From the NCBI GenBank assembly GCA_029777215.1, contig JAKOSQ010000075.1, positions 1 through 9,746 of the forward strand: 9,746 nucleotides of DNA, in the 5' to 3' direction. Shown here in pieces: positions 1 through 6,199 of the stretch (its first letter is position 1; every line of letters begins with the position of its first letter). The position numbers and the translations under genes are program-made. Under the pieces are notes generated by a model. It worked only from the letters and a program-made list of their open reading frames with translations. It ran no database searches and was not told the origin of the DNA. The DNA is from Bacillota bacterium (GTDB taxonomy: Bacteria; Bacillota; Clostridia; Oscillospirales; Oscillospiraceae).

Positions 1-1
1 G

Positions 2-586
2 AACGACGTCATGGTCGTCGACAAGGACGCCGAACTCATCGACGAGATCGCCTACGAATTTACGGACGCGCACATCGCCGACTGCACGATCGAGTCCGTT
101 CTGACCTCCCTCGGCATCAACAACTTTGACGTCTGCTTCGTCACGATCGGCGAGGACTTCCAGGCCTCCCTCGAGATTACCTCCATGCTCAAGGAGCACG
201 GCGCGGCGCACGTCGTCTCCAAGGCCCGCACCGAGCGGCAGGCAAAGCTGCTCGCGAAGATCGGTGCGGACGAGGTCGTCTACCCCGAGCGGGACGCCGC
301 CGAAAAATGCGCCGTCCGCTACAACGCGGACAACATCTTCGACTACATTCAGATCACGAGCGAATATTCGATCTACGAGATCCCCTGCGCGTCCTCGTGG
401 ACGGGCAAATCGGTCTCCGAGGTCGATGTCCGCAGCAAGTACAATGTCAACATCATCGCCGTCAAGCGTGAAAACTCACTGCAGCCGGCCCCCGGCGCGA
501 ATTACATCTTCCAGAGCGGGGACCATCTCGTTGTGCTCGGCAGGGCGTCCGATGTTTTCAAACTCGGCGGCAAGACCGGGAAGTAA
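2..586 (+). CDS. TrkA/KtrA-family potassium uptake regulator, 5' end outside window
   Basis: This is probably the cytoplasmic, nucleotide-binding gating subunit (RCK protein) of a Ktr/Trk potassium transporter. The frame is open from base 2, and the first visible residues (NDVMVVDKDAELIDEI) fall at the second strand of the Rossmann fold, where the acidic residue of VVDKD normally contacts the nucleotide ribose. The roughly 25-30 residues before it, including the GxGxxG loop, therefore lie upstream of the window, and the ATG at 11 is internal. The rest of the RCK_N domain follows (INNFDVCFVTIGEDFQASLE, then the AKIGADEVVYPERD segment). An RCK_C domain fills about the last 75 residues and ends in GDHLVVLGRASDVFKL. 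The family is usually about 215-220 residues, which fits 194 visible ones. The membrane partner KtrB/TrkH would be expected upstream but cannot be seen. degV begins 45 bases after the stop with no terminator between, so the two may be cotranscribed. KtrA and KtrC types cannot be told apart here. Confidence 0.86.
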   Translation, partial: NDVMVVDKDAELIDEIAYEFTDAHIADCTIESVLTSLGINNFDVCFVTIGEDFQASLEITSMLKEHGAAHVVSKARTERQAKLLAKIGADEVVYPERDAAEKCAVRYNADNIFDYIQITSEYSIYEIPCASSWTGKSVSEVDVRSKYNVNIIAVKRENSLQPAPGANYIFQSGDHLVVLGRASDVFKLGGKTGK

Positions 587-631
587 GGCGGCCTCGGCCG
601 CACATGGACACGCAAGCAGAAAGGGGCACAC

Positions 632-1504
632 ATGAAAACTTATCAAATCGTGACAGATGCGACGTCCGATCTGCCTTTGGAGCTGGTGGGGAAGCTCGAT
701 GTGCATGTCATTCCGATGCACTGCGCCATCGACGGTGACGACTACCTCATCACTGCGGACAACCGCAATCTCTCCTCGCATGACTTTTACGACATGCTCC
801 GCGCGGGCCGGGTCTCCTCGACCACGCAGGTGAACGGAGAGACCTTCAAGGCCGAGGTTCGCCCCTTCCTGAAGGACGGACTCGACGTGCTCTATATCTG
901 CTTTTCCTCCGGTCTTTCGAGCACCTACGCTTCCATCCGCATCGCGATCGAGGATCTGGCCGAGGAATTTCCGGAGCGCAAGCTTCGCATCGTGGACTCA
1001 CTGAGCGCGACCGGCGGCGAGGGTCTGCTCGTCTACCACGCGGTAAAGCGCATGGAGGACGGCATGGGTCTTGACGAGCTCGCGCAGTGGATTGAGGACA
1101 ACAAGCTCCATTTCGCCCACTGGTTCACGGTGGACGACCTCAAATTCCTCAAGCGCGGCGGCAGGGTTTCCGCCACGGCAGCCCTCGTCGGCACGGTGCT
1201 GGGCGTCAAGCCCATCATGCATGTCGACAACGAGGGCAGGCTCATCCCGGTGGACAAGGTCCGGGGCCGCAGGAAGAGCCTCGAGGAGCTCGTCGCGCAC
1301 ATGGAAAAAAGCGCGATCCGTCCCGCCGACCAGACCGTCTTCATCAGCCACGGCGACACGCCGGAGGATGCGGCCTACATAGAAAAGCTCGTCCGTGAGC
1401 GCCTCGGCGTCAAAAATGTCTTCATCGGCCCCGTCGGCCCGGTAGTCGGCTCCCACGGCGGTCCGGGGATCATCTGCCTGTTTTTTCTCGCTGAAGAACG
1501 CTAA
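632..1504 (+). CDS. DegV family fatty-acid-binding protein
   Basis: DegV proteins bind a long-chain fatty acid. In several Firmicutes this family (FakB) hands fatty acid to the kinase FakA for phosphorylation and phospholipid synthesis. The 290-residue product is of normal length. It begins MKTYQIVTDATSDLP, carries the ligand-contact motif SSTTQVNGETF (residues 62-72) and the SSGLSSTY loop (92-99), then VDSLSATGGEG (121-131). It also has the FLKRGGRVS motif (172-180), GTVLGVKPIMHVDNEGRL (187-204) and the C-terminal GPVVGSHGGPGII (269-281). It has no signal peptide or membrane segment, so it should be cytosolic. The ATG at 632 is preceded by AAAGGGG five to six bases upstream. The gene ends in a strong hairpin shared with the convergent tepA gene. 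No fakA-like kinase is in view, so whether this is a FakB partner is inference. Confidence 0.95.
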   Translation: MKTYQIVTDATSDLPLELVGKLDVHVIPMHCAIDGDDYLITADNRNLSSHDFYDMLRAGRVSSTTQVNGETFKAEVRPFLKDGLDVLYICFSSGLSSTYASIRIAIEDLAEEFPERKLRIVDSLSATGGEGLLVYHAVKRMEDGMGLDELAQWIEDNKLHFAHWFTVDDLKFLKRGGRVSATAALVGTVLGVKPIMHVDNEGRLIPVDKVRGRRKSLEELVAHMEKSAIRPADQTVFISHGDTPEDAAYIEKLVRERLGVKNVFIGPVGPVVGSHGGPGIICLFFLAEER

Positions 1505-1512
1505 AAAAATTG

Positions 1513-1539
1513 CCGCTGCAAGCTTTGCGCTTGCAGCGG
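1513..1539. terminator. Bidirectional intrinsic terminator between degV and tepA
   Basis: An 11-bp perfect stem (CCGCTGCAAGC with GCTTGCAGCGG, arms 1513-1523 and 1529-1539) closes a 5-base loop. In the plus direction it is followed by ATTTTTAT and terminates degV. On the minus strand it is followed by AATTTTTTTAG and terminates tepA. The degV stop codon lies 9 bases before the stem and the tepA stop (1545-1547) 5 bases from the other side, so one hairpin serves both convergent genes. Confidence 0.93.
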
Positions 1540-1544
1540 TATTT

Positions 1545-2228
1545 TTATGCACCTTGTTCATGCAAATATTTCAGTGCATCGGCCAGCGTGCCGATCTGAT
1601 CGATGAGGCCGCTCGCGACGGCCTCCTGCGCGTCGACCACGCTGCCAACGTCGTTGACGAGCTCGCTCGTGCGGAGCATGTAGTCCATGAGCTTGTCGCG
1701 CGTGATGTGCGAGTTGCGGACGATGAACTGCACGACGCGTTCCTGCGTCTTTTCAAAATAGCTGAAGCTCTGCGGCGCCGCGATGACGACGCCATTCATC
1801 CGCACGGGATGCAGCGTCATGGCGGCCGACGGCGCGATAAAGCTGCGTTTTGCCGCCACAGCGAGCGGCACGCCGATGGAGTGCCCGCCGCCGAGCACCA
1901 CAGACGCGGTCGGTTTCGTCATGCCCGCAATGAGCTCCGCAATGGCAAGCCCCGCCTCAACGTCGCCGCCGGCGGTGTTTAAAAGCACCAGCAGGCCCCG
2001 GATGTCACTGCTCTCCTCGACCGCCGCGATGATCGGCATGAGGTGCTCATACTTCGTCGTCTTCGCCCCGTCGCGCAGGATCTGGTGGCCCTCGATCTGG
2101 CCGATAATGGTCAGGCAGTGGATGGCGCTCTCCCCCGCTCCCAGTACGCAGCTGCCGTATTTGTCGACGTCGCCGCTCGGCTCGCCGTCCTCGTTTTCGT
2201 CATCCTTGTAATCCATTTCGTTATCCAT
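1545..2228 (-). CDS. tepA: TepA-like ClpP-fold serine protease (S14-related)
   Basis: A 227-residue ClpP-class serine protease of the TepA/YmfB type, a family named in Bacillus subtilis for an effect on protein translocation. Its substrates are poorly known. The crotonase-like core runs from about residue 36 (AIHCLTIIGQIEGHQ) to the end. LLVLLNTAGGDVEAGLAIAELI (79-100) is the ClpP-type N-terminal helix region. GGGHSIG places the nucleophile at Ser117, TLHPVRMNG gives His140, and QEAVASGLIDQIG (201-213) matches the ClpP ending EAVxxGLID. The third triad residue is uncertain: the position aligned to ClpP Asp is glycine, with Asp193 two residues away. The first 25 residues are strongly acidic (MDNEMDYKDDENEDGE), with no signal peptide. 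The ATG at 2228 has a GGGGGA ribosome-binding site 7 bases upstream, and that site lies inside the 3' arm of a long hairpin. The gene is last in the minus-strand block. Confidence 0.88.
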   Translation of the reverse strand: MDNEMDYKDDENEDGEPSGDVDKYGSCVLGAGESAIHCLTIIGQIEGHQILRDGAKTTKYEHLMPIIAAVEESSDIRGLLVLLNTAGGDVEAGLAIAELIAGMTKPTASVVLGGGHSIGVPLAVAAKRSFIAPSAAMTLHPVRMNGVVIAAPQSFSYFEKTQERVVQFIVRNSHITRDKLMDYMLRTSELVNDVGSVVDAQEAVASGLIDQIGTLADALKYLHEQGA

Positions 2229-2233
2229 AATAA

Positions 2234-2275
2234 AATCCCCCGTTTCTGCCTTAGCTTGTGCAGAAACGGGGGATT
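2234..2275 (-). promoter_or_regulatory. 16-bp hairpin containing the tepA ribosome-binding site
   Basis: Arms 2234-2249 and 2260-2275 are perfectly complementary over 16 bp (AATCCCCCGTTTCTGC with GCAGAAACGGGGGATT) around a 10-base loop. Read on the minus strand it begins 13 bases after the aminopeptidase stop codon, and its 3' end is 5 bases from the tepA ATG. The five G residues at the base of the 3' arm are the only Shine-Dalgarno-like sequence for tepA. The hairpin is followed by TTATT, so it could also act as a terminator with a short U-tract (AUUUUAUU). In read-through RNA the tepA start region should be masked. The structure is directly visible; the masking is inferred. Confidence 0.8.
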
Positions 2276-2302
2276 ATATTTTTGCTTTTTATTTGTTGTC
2301 CG
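2273..2302 (-). promoter_or_regulatory. Candidate sigma-A promoter for tepA
   Basis: On the minus strand a perfect TATAAT -10 box lies at 2278-2273, preceded after an 18-base spacer by CGGACA (2302-2297), which matches TTGACA at four of six positions. With a spacer of 17 the hexamer is GGACAA. The -35 box is weak and overlaps the last codons of the aminopeptidase gene. Transcription would start near 2266, inside the 5' arm of the hairpin, so the RNA would lack the C-run that pairs with the tepA ribosome-binding site. Confidence 0.42.
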
Positions 2303-3686
2303 CGTAAACGGCCTTAATGCCCTTGAAGGTCATGTAGCAGTCGAACTTCGCAACCGTCTCATACGGGGAGTGCATCGAGAGCACCGGGACGCCCGCGTCG
2401 ATGGTGTCAATGTCGCGCTCTGCCATATACATGGCGACCGTGCCGCCGCCGCCCTGATCGACCTTGCCGAGCTCCGCGAGCTGCCAGACGACGTCGTTGG
2501 CTGCGAAGATCGTGCGGAGCTTTGAGACGACCTCGGCGGAGGCGTCGTTCGAGTCGTACTTGCCGCCGTGGCCCGTGAACTTGCAGATGCCCATGCCGTA
2601 GTTCACGAAGGAGGCGTTGCGCTTTTCGTAGCTGTCGGCGTAGATCGGGTCAAAGGCCGCAGTGACGTCGGCGGAGACGCAGAAGCTGTTTGCAAAGCAG
2701 TGCGCAAGCTTGACGTTCTGCCCGTCGCACAAATCGCCCATGAAGCGCTCGAAGGCCTGCGACTTCATGCCGGACACGCCCTCGGAGCCGATCTCTTCCT
2801 TGTCTGCGAGGATGCAGACGGCGGTCTTTTCGGGCTTTTCGGTCTCGAGAATGGCGGCGAGCTCGGCGTAGGCGCAGACGCGGTCGTCGTGGCCGTAGCC
2901 CGCGATGAGACTGCGGTCAAAGCCGACCTCGCGGACCTCGTTCGCCGGCACGGCGCAGAGCTCTGCGGAGAGGAAGTCCTCCTCAATAATGCCGTACTTC
3001 TGGTTGAGCATGTCGAGCACGGCGAGCTTGACGCGCTCCTTGACGTCCTCCTTGTCCGGGACGGTACCGACCATGAGGTCCATATCCTCGGCCTTGATGA
3101 AATCATTGGCGTTCTTTTTCATCTGCTCGCGGCCGAGATGCGGCAGCAGATCGCTGATCTGGAAGATCGGGTCGCTCTTGTCGCGGCCGATGCAAACCTC
3201 GACCTTCTCGCCGTTTTTGAGGACGATGACGCCGTGCAGCTCGAGCGGAATCGTGAGCCACTGGTATTTCTTGATTCCGCCGTAGTAGTGGGTCTTGAAG
3301 TAGCAGATTTCGTTGTCCTCATAGACCGGCACCTGCTTGAGATCGAGGCGCGGGCTGTCGACGTGCGCGGCGGCGATGGTCGCGCCCTCGGCGAGAGACT
3401 GCTTGCCGATGACGGCGAGCAGCAGGGACTTGCCCCGGTTGGAGTAGTAGACCTTGTCGCCGGCCTTGAGCGCCATGCCGGCCGTGTAGGGCTTGAAGCC
3501 CTTCTTCTCCGCGAGGGCGATGCCGTCGCGGACAGCCTCGCGCTCGGTGCGCGCGCCGTTCAAAAAGCGCATGTAGTCCCTGCAATAGGCCTCCATGGCT
3601 TTCTTTTCCTTCTCGTCGATGATCTCATAGCCGTTTTTGCGTTCATAGAACAGTTTTTCCTGTCTTGCGCTCTTTTCCTTAGCCAT
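2289..3686 (-). CDS. M18 family aminopeptidase (aspartyl aminopeptidase type)
   Basis: A cytosolic, two-metal zinc aminopeptidase of peptidase family M18, which removes N-terminal residues (often acidic ones) during peptide turnover. The 465 residues match the family's usual 430-480. The metal-binding and catalytic set is complete in order: His108 in AAHVDSPRLDLK, Asp267 in GYGHDDR, the Glu297-Glu298 pair in ADKEEIGSEG (general base and ligand), Asp340 in VSADVTAAFDPIY, and His439 in LSMHSPYETVAKFD. KVDQGGGGTVA (408-418) is also typical. It has no signal sequence. The ATG at 3686 follows directly on the TAA of the tsaC-coaE gene (TAAATG), and its AGGAGG ribosome-binding site lies 9 bases upstream within that gene, so the two are surely cotranscribed and probably translationally coupled. 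Substrate preference cannot be read from sequence. Confidence 0.95.
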   Translation of the reverse strand: MAKEKSARQEKLFYERKNGYEIIDEKEKKAMEAYCRDYMRFLNGARTEREAVRDGIALAEKKGFKPYTAGMALKAGDKVYYSNRGKSLLLAVIGKQSLAEGATIAAAHVDSPRLDLKQVPVYEDNEICYFKTHYYGGIKKYQWLTIPLELHGVIVLKNGEKVEVCIGRDKSDPIFQISDLLPHLGREQMKKNANDFIKAEDMDLMVGTVPDKEDVKERVKLAVLDMLNQKYGIIEEDFLSAELCAVPANEVREVGFDRSLIAGYGHDDRVCAYAELAAILETEKPEKTAVCILADKEEIGSEGVSGMKSQAFERFMGDLCDGQNVKLAHCFANSFCVSADVTAAFDPIYADSYEKRNASFVNYGMGICKFTGHGGKYDSNDASAEVVSKLRTIFAANDVVWQLAELGKVDQGGGGTVAMYMAERDIDTIDAGVPVLSMHSPYETVAKFDCYMTFKGIKAVYADNK

Positions 3687-4898
3687 TTACGAATTCCTCC
3701 TGATAATATCTTCAAACAGTTGTTTGCTCTTGTCATGGAACGCCTCGCGCGTCCCGTCGTTGCAAAGGACGTGCTCGCAGTTCTCCTCGAAAAACGAGTC
3801 CGGCTTCTGCGCGTCGATGCGCAGCTCGGCGTACTTGCGGTCGACGCCATCGCGCTGCATGAGGCGCTGCACGCGCACCTCGCGCGGGGCCGTCACACCG
3901 ACGGTCGTCGTGCACATCGCGCCGACGCCGCCTTCGATGAGGGAGATCGCGTCGATCGCCGCAAACATGACGCCGTTCCGCACGCCCGCGAGCAGCATGC
4001 GGTTCATCTCATCGCCGACGCCCTGGTTCGTGATTGCGTTTAGCTCCGCGAGCGCCTCGGGGTCATTGAAAACGATCTCGCCGAGGGCCTTGGTGTCATC
4101 CGACCCGGGCGTCAAAGTTCCGGGGAAGCGCGCCTCGATCGCGTCGCGCATCTTGCCCGGCGCGCGCAGCAGGCGGTGATAGACCTCGTCGCAGTCTATG
4201 ACGAGGCCGCCGAGTTCGCGCACGGCGTCGAGCGCCGTGGTCTTGCCGCAGCCGGTGCCGCCCGTGATGCCGATGACGGTCATGTTCGCAACGAGCATCA
4301 TGTTGAGCTCTAAAATCGACACCGCGCCCTCGCGCAAAACGGTGTACGGCGTTCTGGACAGGTCGATGAGCGTCGACTCTTTTCCGAGCGTGCACTTGCC
4401 GCCGTCGATGATGCCGTCGATTTTGCCGTCAAAATAGCCCCAGACCTCCTCGGCCGTGACCGGACTTTTCGCACCGGACGGGTTCGCGGACGGAGCCGCG
4501 AGCGGAAAGTCGACCTTATCGAGCAGCGCGCGGAGCTGCGGGTGATCCGGGCAGCGCAGGCCGACGGTCGCTCCACCCGCGCGCACGATGTCCGGAACGC
4601 TCGGCTTGGCTTTTAAAACGATTGTGAGCGGCCCGGGCCAGTAGACGTCCGCGAGCTTTTTCGCCATCGGCGGAACATCCTCACACAGCGCGTCCATCGC
4701 GTCCCTGCCGGAAACCATGAGGCTCAGCGGCTTTTTTTCGGGCCGGCCCTTGACCTCGTAGACCTCGGCCACGGCCTTCTCGTCAAAGCCACAGGCCGCG
4801 AGCCCGTAGACCGTCTCAGTCGGTACCGCGACGAGTCCGCCGCTTTGCAGCGCCCGCGCCGCGCCGTCGAGATCGTCCGTATAATCCTGTGTTTTCAT
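3687..4898 (-). CDS. tsaC-coaE: Fusion of TsaC/YrdC threonylcarbamoyl-AMP synthase and dephospho-CoA kinase CoaE
   Basis: One 403-residue open frame encodes two enzymes. Residues 1 to about 198 form a YrdC/TsaC domain, which makes threonylcarbamoyl-AMP from threonine, bicarbonate and ATP for tRNA t6A37. It shows VPTETVYGLA (25-34), KGRPEKKPLSL (50-60), WPGPLT (87-92), APSANPSG (135-142) and KESTLIDL (173-180), and it lacks the extra C-terminal Sua5 domain. Residues 206-403 form a dephospho-CoA kinase, the last CoA step: P-loop GITGGTGCGKTT (210-221), IDCDEVYHRLL (234-244), and the lid and C-terminal part with RIDAQKPDSFFEENCEHVLCND (360-381). The join, SILELNMMLVANMTVIG, leaves almost no linker. 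ATG codons at the join have only a weak GAG upstream, so an efficient separate CoaE start looks unlikely. The ATG at 4898 has GGGAG about 8 bases upstream. The PLLFE-like CoaE motif reads AISLIEGG (316-324), so that half is divergent. Confidence 0.92.
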   Translation of the reverse strand: MKTQDYTDDLDGAARALQSGGLVAVPTETVYGLAACGFDEKAVAEVYEVKGRPEKKPLSLMVSGRDAMDALCEDVPPMAKKLADVYWPGPLTIVLKAKPSVPDIVRAGGATVGLRCPDHPQLRALLDKVDFPLAAPSANPSGAKSPVTAEEVWGYFDGKIDGIIDGGKCTLGKESTLIDLSRTPYTVLREGAVSILELNMMLVANMTVIGITGGTGCGKTTALDAVRELGGLVIDCDEVYHRLLRAPGKMRDAIEARFPGTLTPGSDDTKALGEIVFNDPEALAELNAITNQGVGDEMNRMLLAGVRNGVMFAAIDAISLIEGGVGAMCTTTVGVTAPREVRVQRLMQRDGVDRKYAELRIDAQKPDSFFEENCEHVLCNDGTREAFHDKSKQLFEDIIRRNS

Positions 4899-5041
4899 AG
4901 TTACGCTCCCTTCAAAGGTTGGAACGATAAAGTTGTTTTTCTCTCCGCCCGGTAATTATTCGCGCTGCCGTCACCGGGCATTTGACCCCCGTAATGCAGC
5001 ATTGCAATGCGCGTTGAAGTTCTTTTTACGCATTTTTTCTT
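4899..5041. other. Gap between prfA and tsaC-coaE with small inverted repeats
   Basis: This 143-base spacer has no open frame of interest and no clear terminator or sigma-A promoter. It holds a 7-bp inverted repeat (GCCCGGT at 4947-4953 with ACCGGGC at 4973-4979, 19-base loop) and a perfect 12-base palindrome GCATTGCAATGC (4999-5010). A further AATGC copy at 4993-4997 lies beside the palindrome. Neither is followed by a U-run on the minus strand, so read-through from prfA is likely. Function unknown. Confidence 0.45.
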
Positions 5042-6112
5042 TCAAGAAAAAGTGCGGAGTTTTTCGGCCTGATCGGCGGTGACGAGCGCGTCGATGAGCT
5101 CGTCGAGCTCGCCGTTCATGATCGCGTCGATCTTGTAGAGCGTGAGGCCGATGCGGTGGTCCGTGACGCGGCCCTGCGGAAAGTTATAGGTGCGGATGCG
5201 CTCGGAGCGGTCGCCGGTGCCGACCTGACTTTTGCGCTCGGCGGCAACGGCGGCGGCCTGCTTCTCGCGCTCGGCCTCGTACAGGCGGGAGGCGAGAATT
5301 TTCATTGCGCGGTCCTTGTTTTTGTATTGGCTGCGCTCGTCCTGGCACTCGACGACCGTGCCGGTCGGCAGGTGCGTGATGCGGATGGCGCTCTCGGTCT
5401 TGTTGACGTGCTGTCCGCCCGCGCCGGAGCTGCGGTAGGTGTCGATCTGGAGGTCCGCGGGGTTGATCCGAAACTCGACCTCGTCGATCTCCGGCAGGAC
5501 GGCGACCGTGACGGTGCTCGTGTGGATGCGGCCCGCCGTCTCCGTCTCCGGGACACGCTGAACGCGGTGGACGCCACTTTCAAATTTGAGGCGAGAGAAC
5601 GCGCCCGCGCCCTCAATGACGAAGCTGACCTCCTTGATGCCGCCGATCTCGGTTTCGTTGAGGTTGGCGATTTCGGTCTTCCAGCGCCTCGACTCGGCGT
5701 ACATAGAATACATGCGGTAGAGGTTGGCGGCAAACAGCGCCGCCTCGTCCCCGCCCGCGCCGCCGCGAATTTCGACGATGACGTTTTTCTCGTCGTTCGG
5801 GTCCTTCGGCAGCAAAAGCAGCTTGAGTTCGTCGGAGATGCGCTCCATGTCGGCCTTGGCCGCATCGAGCTCCTCGCGCAGAAGCTCCTTGAAGTCCGCG
5901 TCGTCCGAGCCCTCGTCAAGCAGGGCCCTGGCCTCATCGGCGGTGTCCGCCGCCTTTTTATAGGCGCGGTAGGCCGCGACGACCGGCTCGAGCTCCTTTT
6001 GCTCCTTCGCGAGCTTTGCATACTGTGAAACGTCGCCGTACACAGAGGGGTCCGCGAGCCGCTTTTCTATTTCAATGTATTTTTCTTCGATTCCCCTGAG
6101 TTTTTCGAGCAT
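5042..6112 (-). CDS. prfA: Peptide chain release factor 1
   Basis: RF1 reads UAA and UAG stop codons in the ribosomal A site and triggers peptide release. At 356 residues it is full length. The stop-codon-reading tripeptide is PET at 188-190 in [18 protein letters not shown], which corresponds to PAT in Escherichia coli; RF2 would have SPF. The catalytic GGQ is at 232-234 in [39 protein letters not shown] (112-132) marks the start of the PCRF domain core, and the C-terminal [14 protein letters not shown] is typical. The ATG at 6112 has AAGGAT about 10 bases upstream, and a good promoter lies about 50 bases upstream. The gene heads the minus-strand block that runs into tsaC-coaE. In many Firmicutes prmC, the methyltransferase of the GGQ glutamine, lies directly after prfA; it is not here. 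Confidence 0.98.
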   Translation of the reverse strand: MLEKLRGIEEKYIEIEKRLADPSVYGDVSQYAKLAKEQKELEPVVAAYRAYKKAADTADEARALLDEGSDDADFKELLREELDAAKADMERISDELKLLLLPKDPNDEKNVIVEIRGGAGGDEAALFAANLYRMYSMYAESRRWKTEIANLNETEIGGIKEVSFVIEGAGAFSRLKFESGVHRVQRVPETETAGRIHTSTVTVAVLPEIDEVEFRINPADLQIDTYRSSGAGGQHVNKTESAIRITHLPTGTVVECQDERSQYKNKDRAMKILASRLYEAEREKQAAAVAAERKSQVGTGDRSERIRTYNFPQGRVTDHRIGLTLYKIDAIMNGELDELIDALVTADQAEKLRTFS

Positions 6113-6158
6113 AAACGCTTCATCCTTGCATTAAAAGTGCCCTTACAGGCAATTAAAT

Positions 6159-6187
6159 ATTGTATCATGCGCGCCGCGGAAAGTAAA
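6159..6187 (-). promoter_or_regulatory. Sigma-A promoter of prfA
   Basis: On the minus strand TTTACT (6187-6182, four of six to TTGACA), a 17-base spacer and TACAAT (6164-6159, five of six to TATAAT) form a well-spaced promoter. The -10 box carries the extended TGN motif (TGATACAAT). The expected start is near 6152, giving a leader of about 40 bases before the prfA ATG. It begins only 12 bases after the hexokinase stop codon. Confidence 0.75.
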
Positions 6188-6199
6188 CAGCGTGTTTTT

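Noticed and set aside
588..601. Inverted repeat GCGGCC/GGCCGC after the ktrA-like stop codon
   Set aside because: The loop is only 2 bases and no T-run follows, so it is not a credible terminator; read-through into degV is more likely.
2187..2228. FLAG-like DYKDDENE at the TepA N-terminus
   Set aside because: It resembles the FLAG tag DYKDDDDK but is only part of a natural acidic N-terminal tail; nothing nearby suggests an engineered construct.
2568..4043. A 491-codon open frame on the plus strand opposite the aminopeptidase and coaE
   Set aside because: It mirrors GC-rich third positions of well-identified minus-strand genes, has a biased Ala/Val/Asp/Leu composition, shows no known motif, and crosses the junction of two real genes.
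4284..4303. Possible separate CoaE start codons (ATG ATG and ATG) at the domain junction
   Set aside because: Only a weak GAG lies upstream and the frame is continuous with the TsaC domain, so a separate start is not supported by sequence alone.
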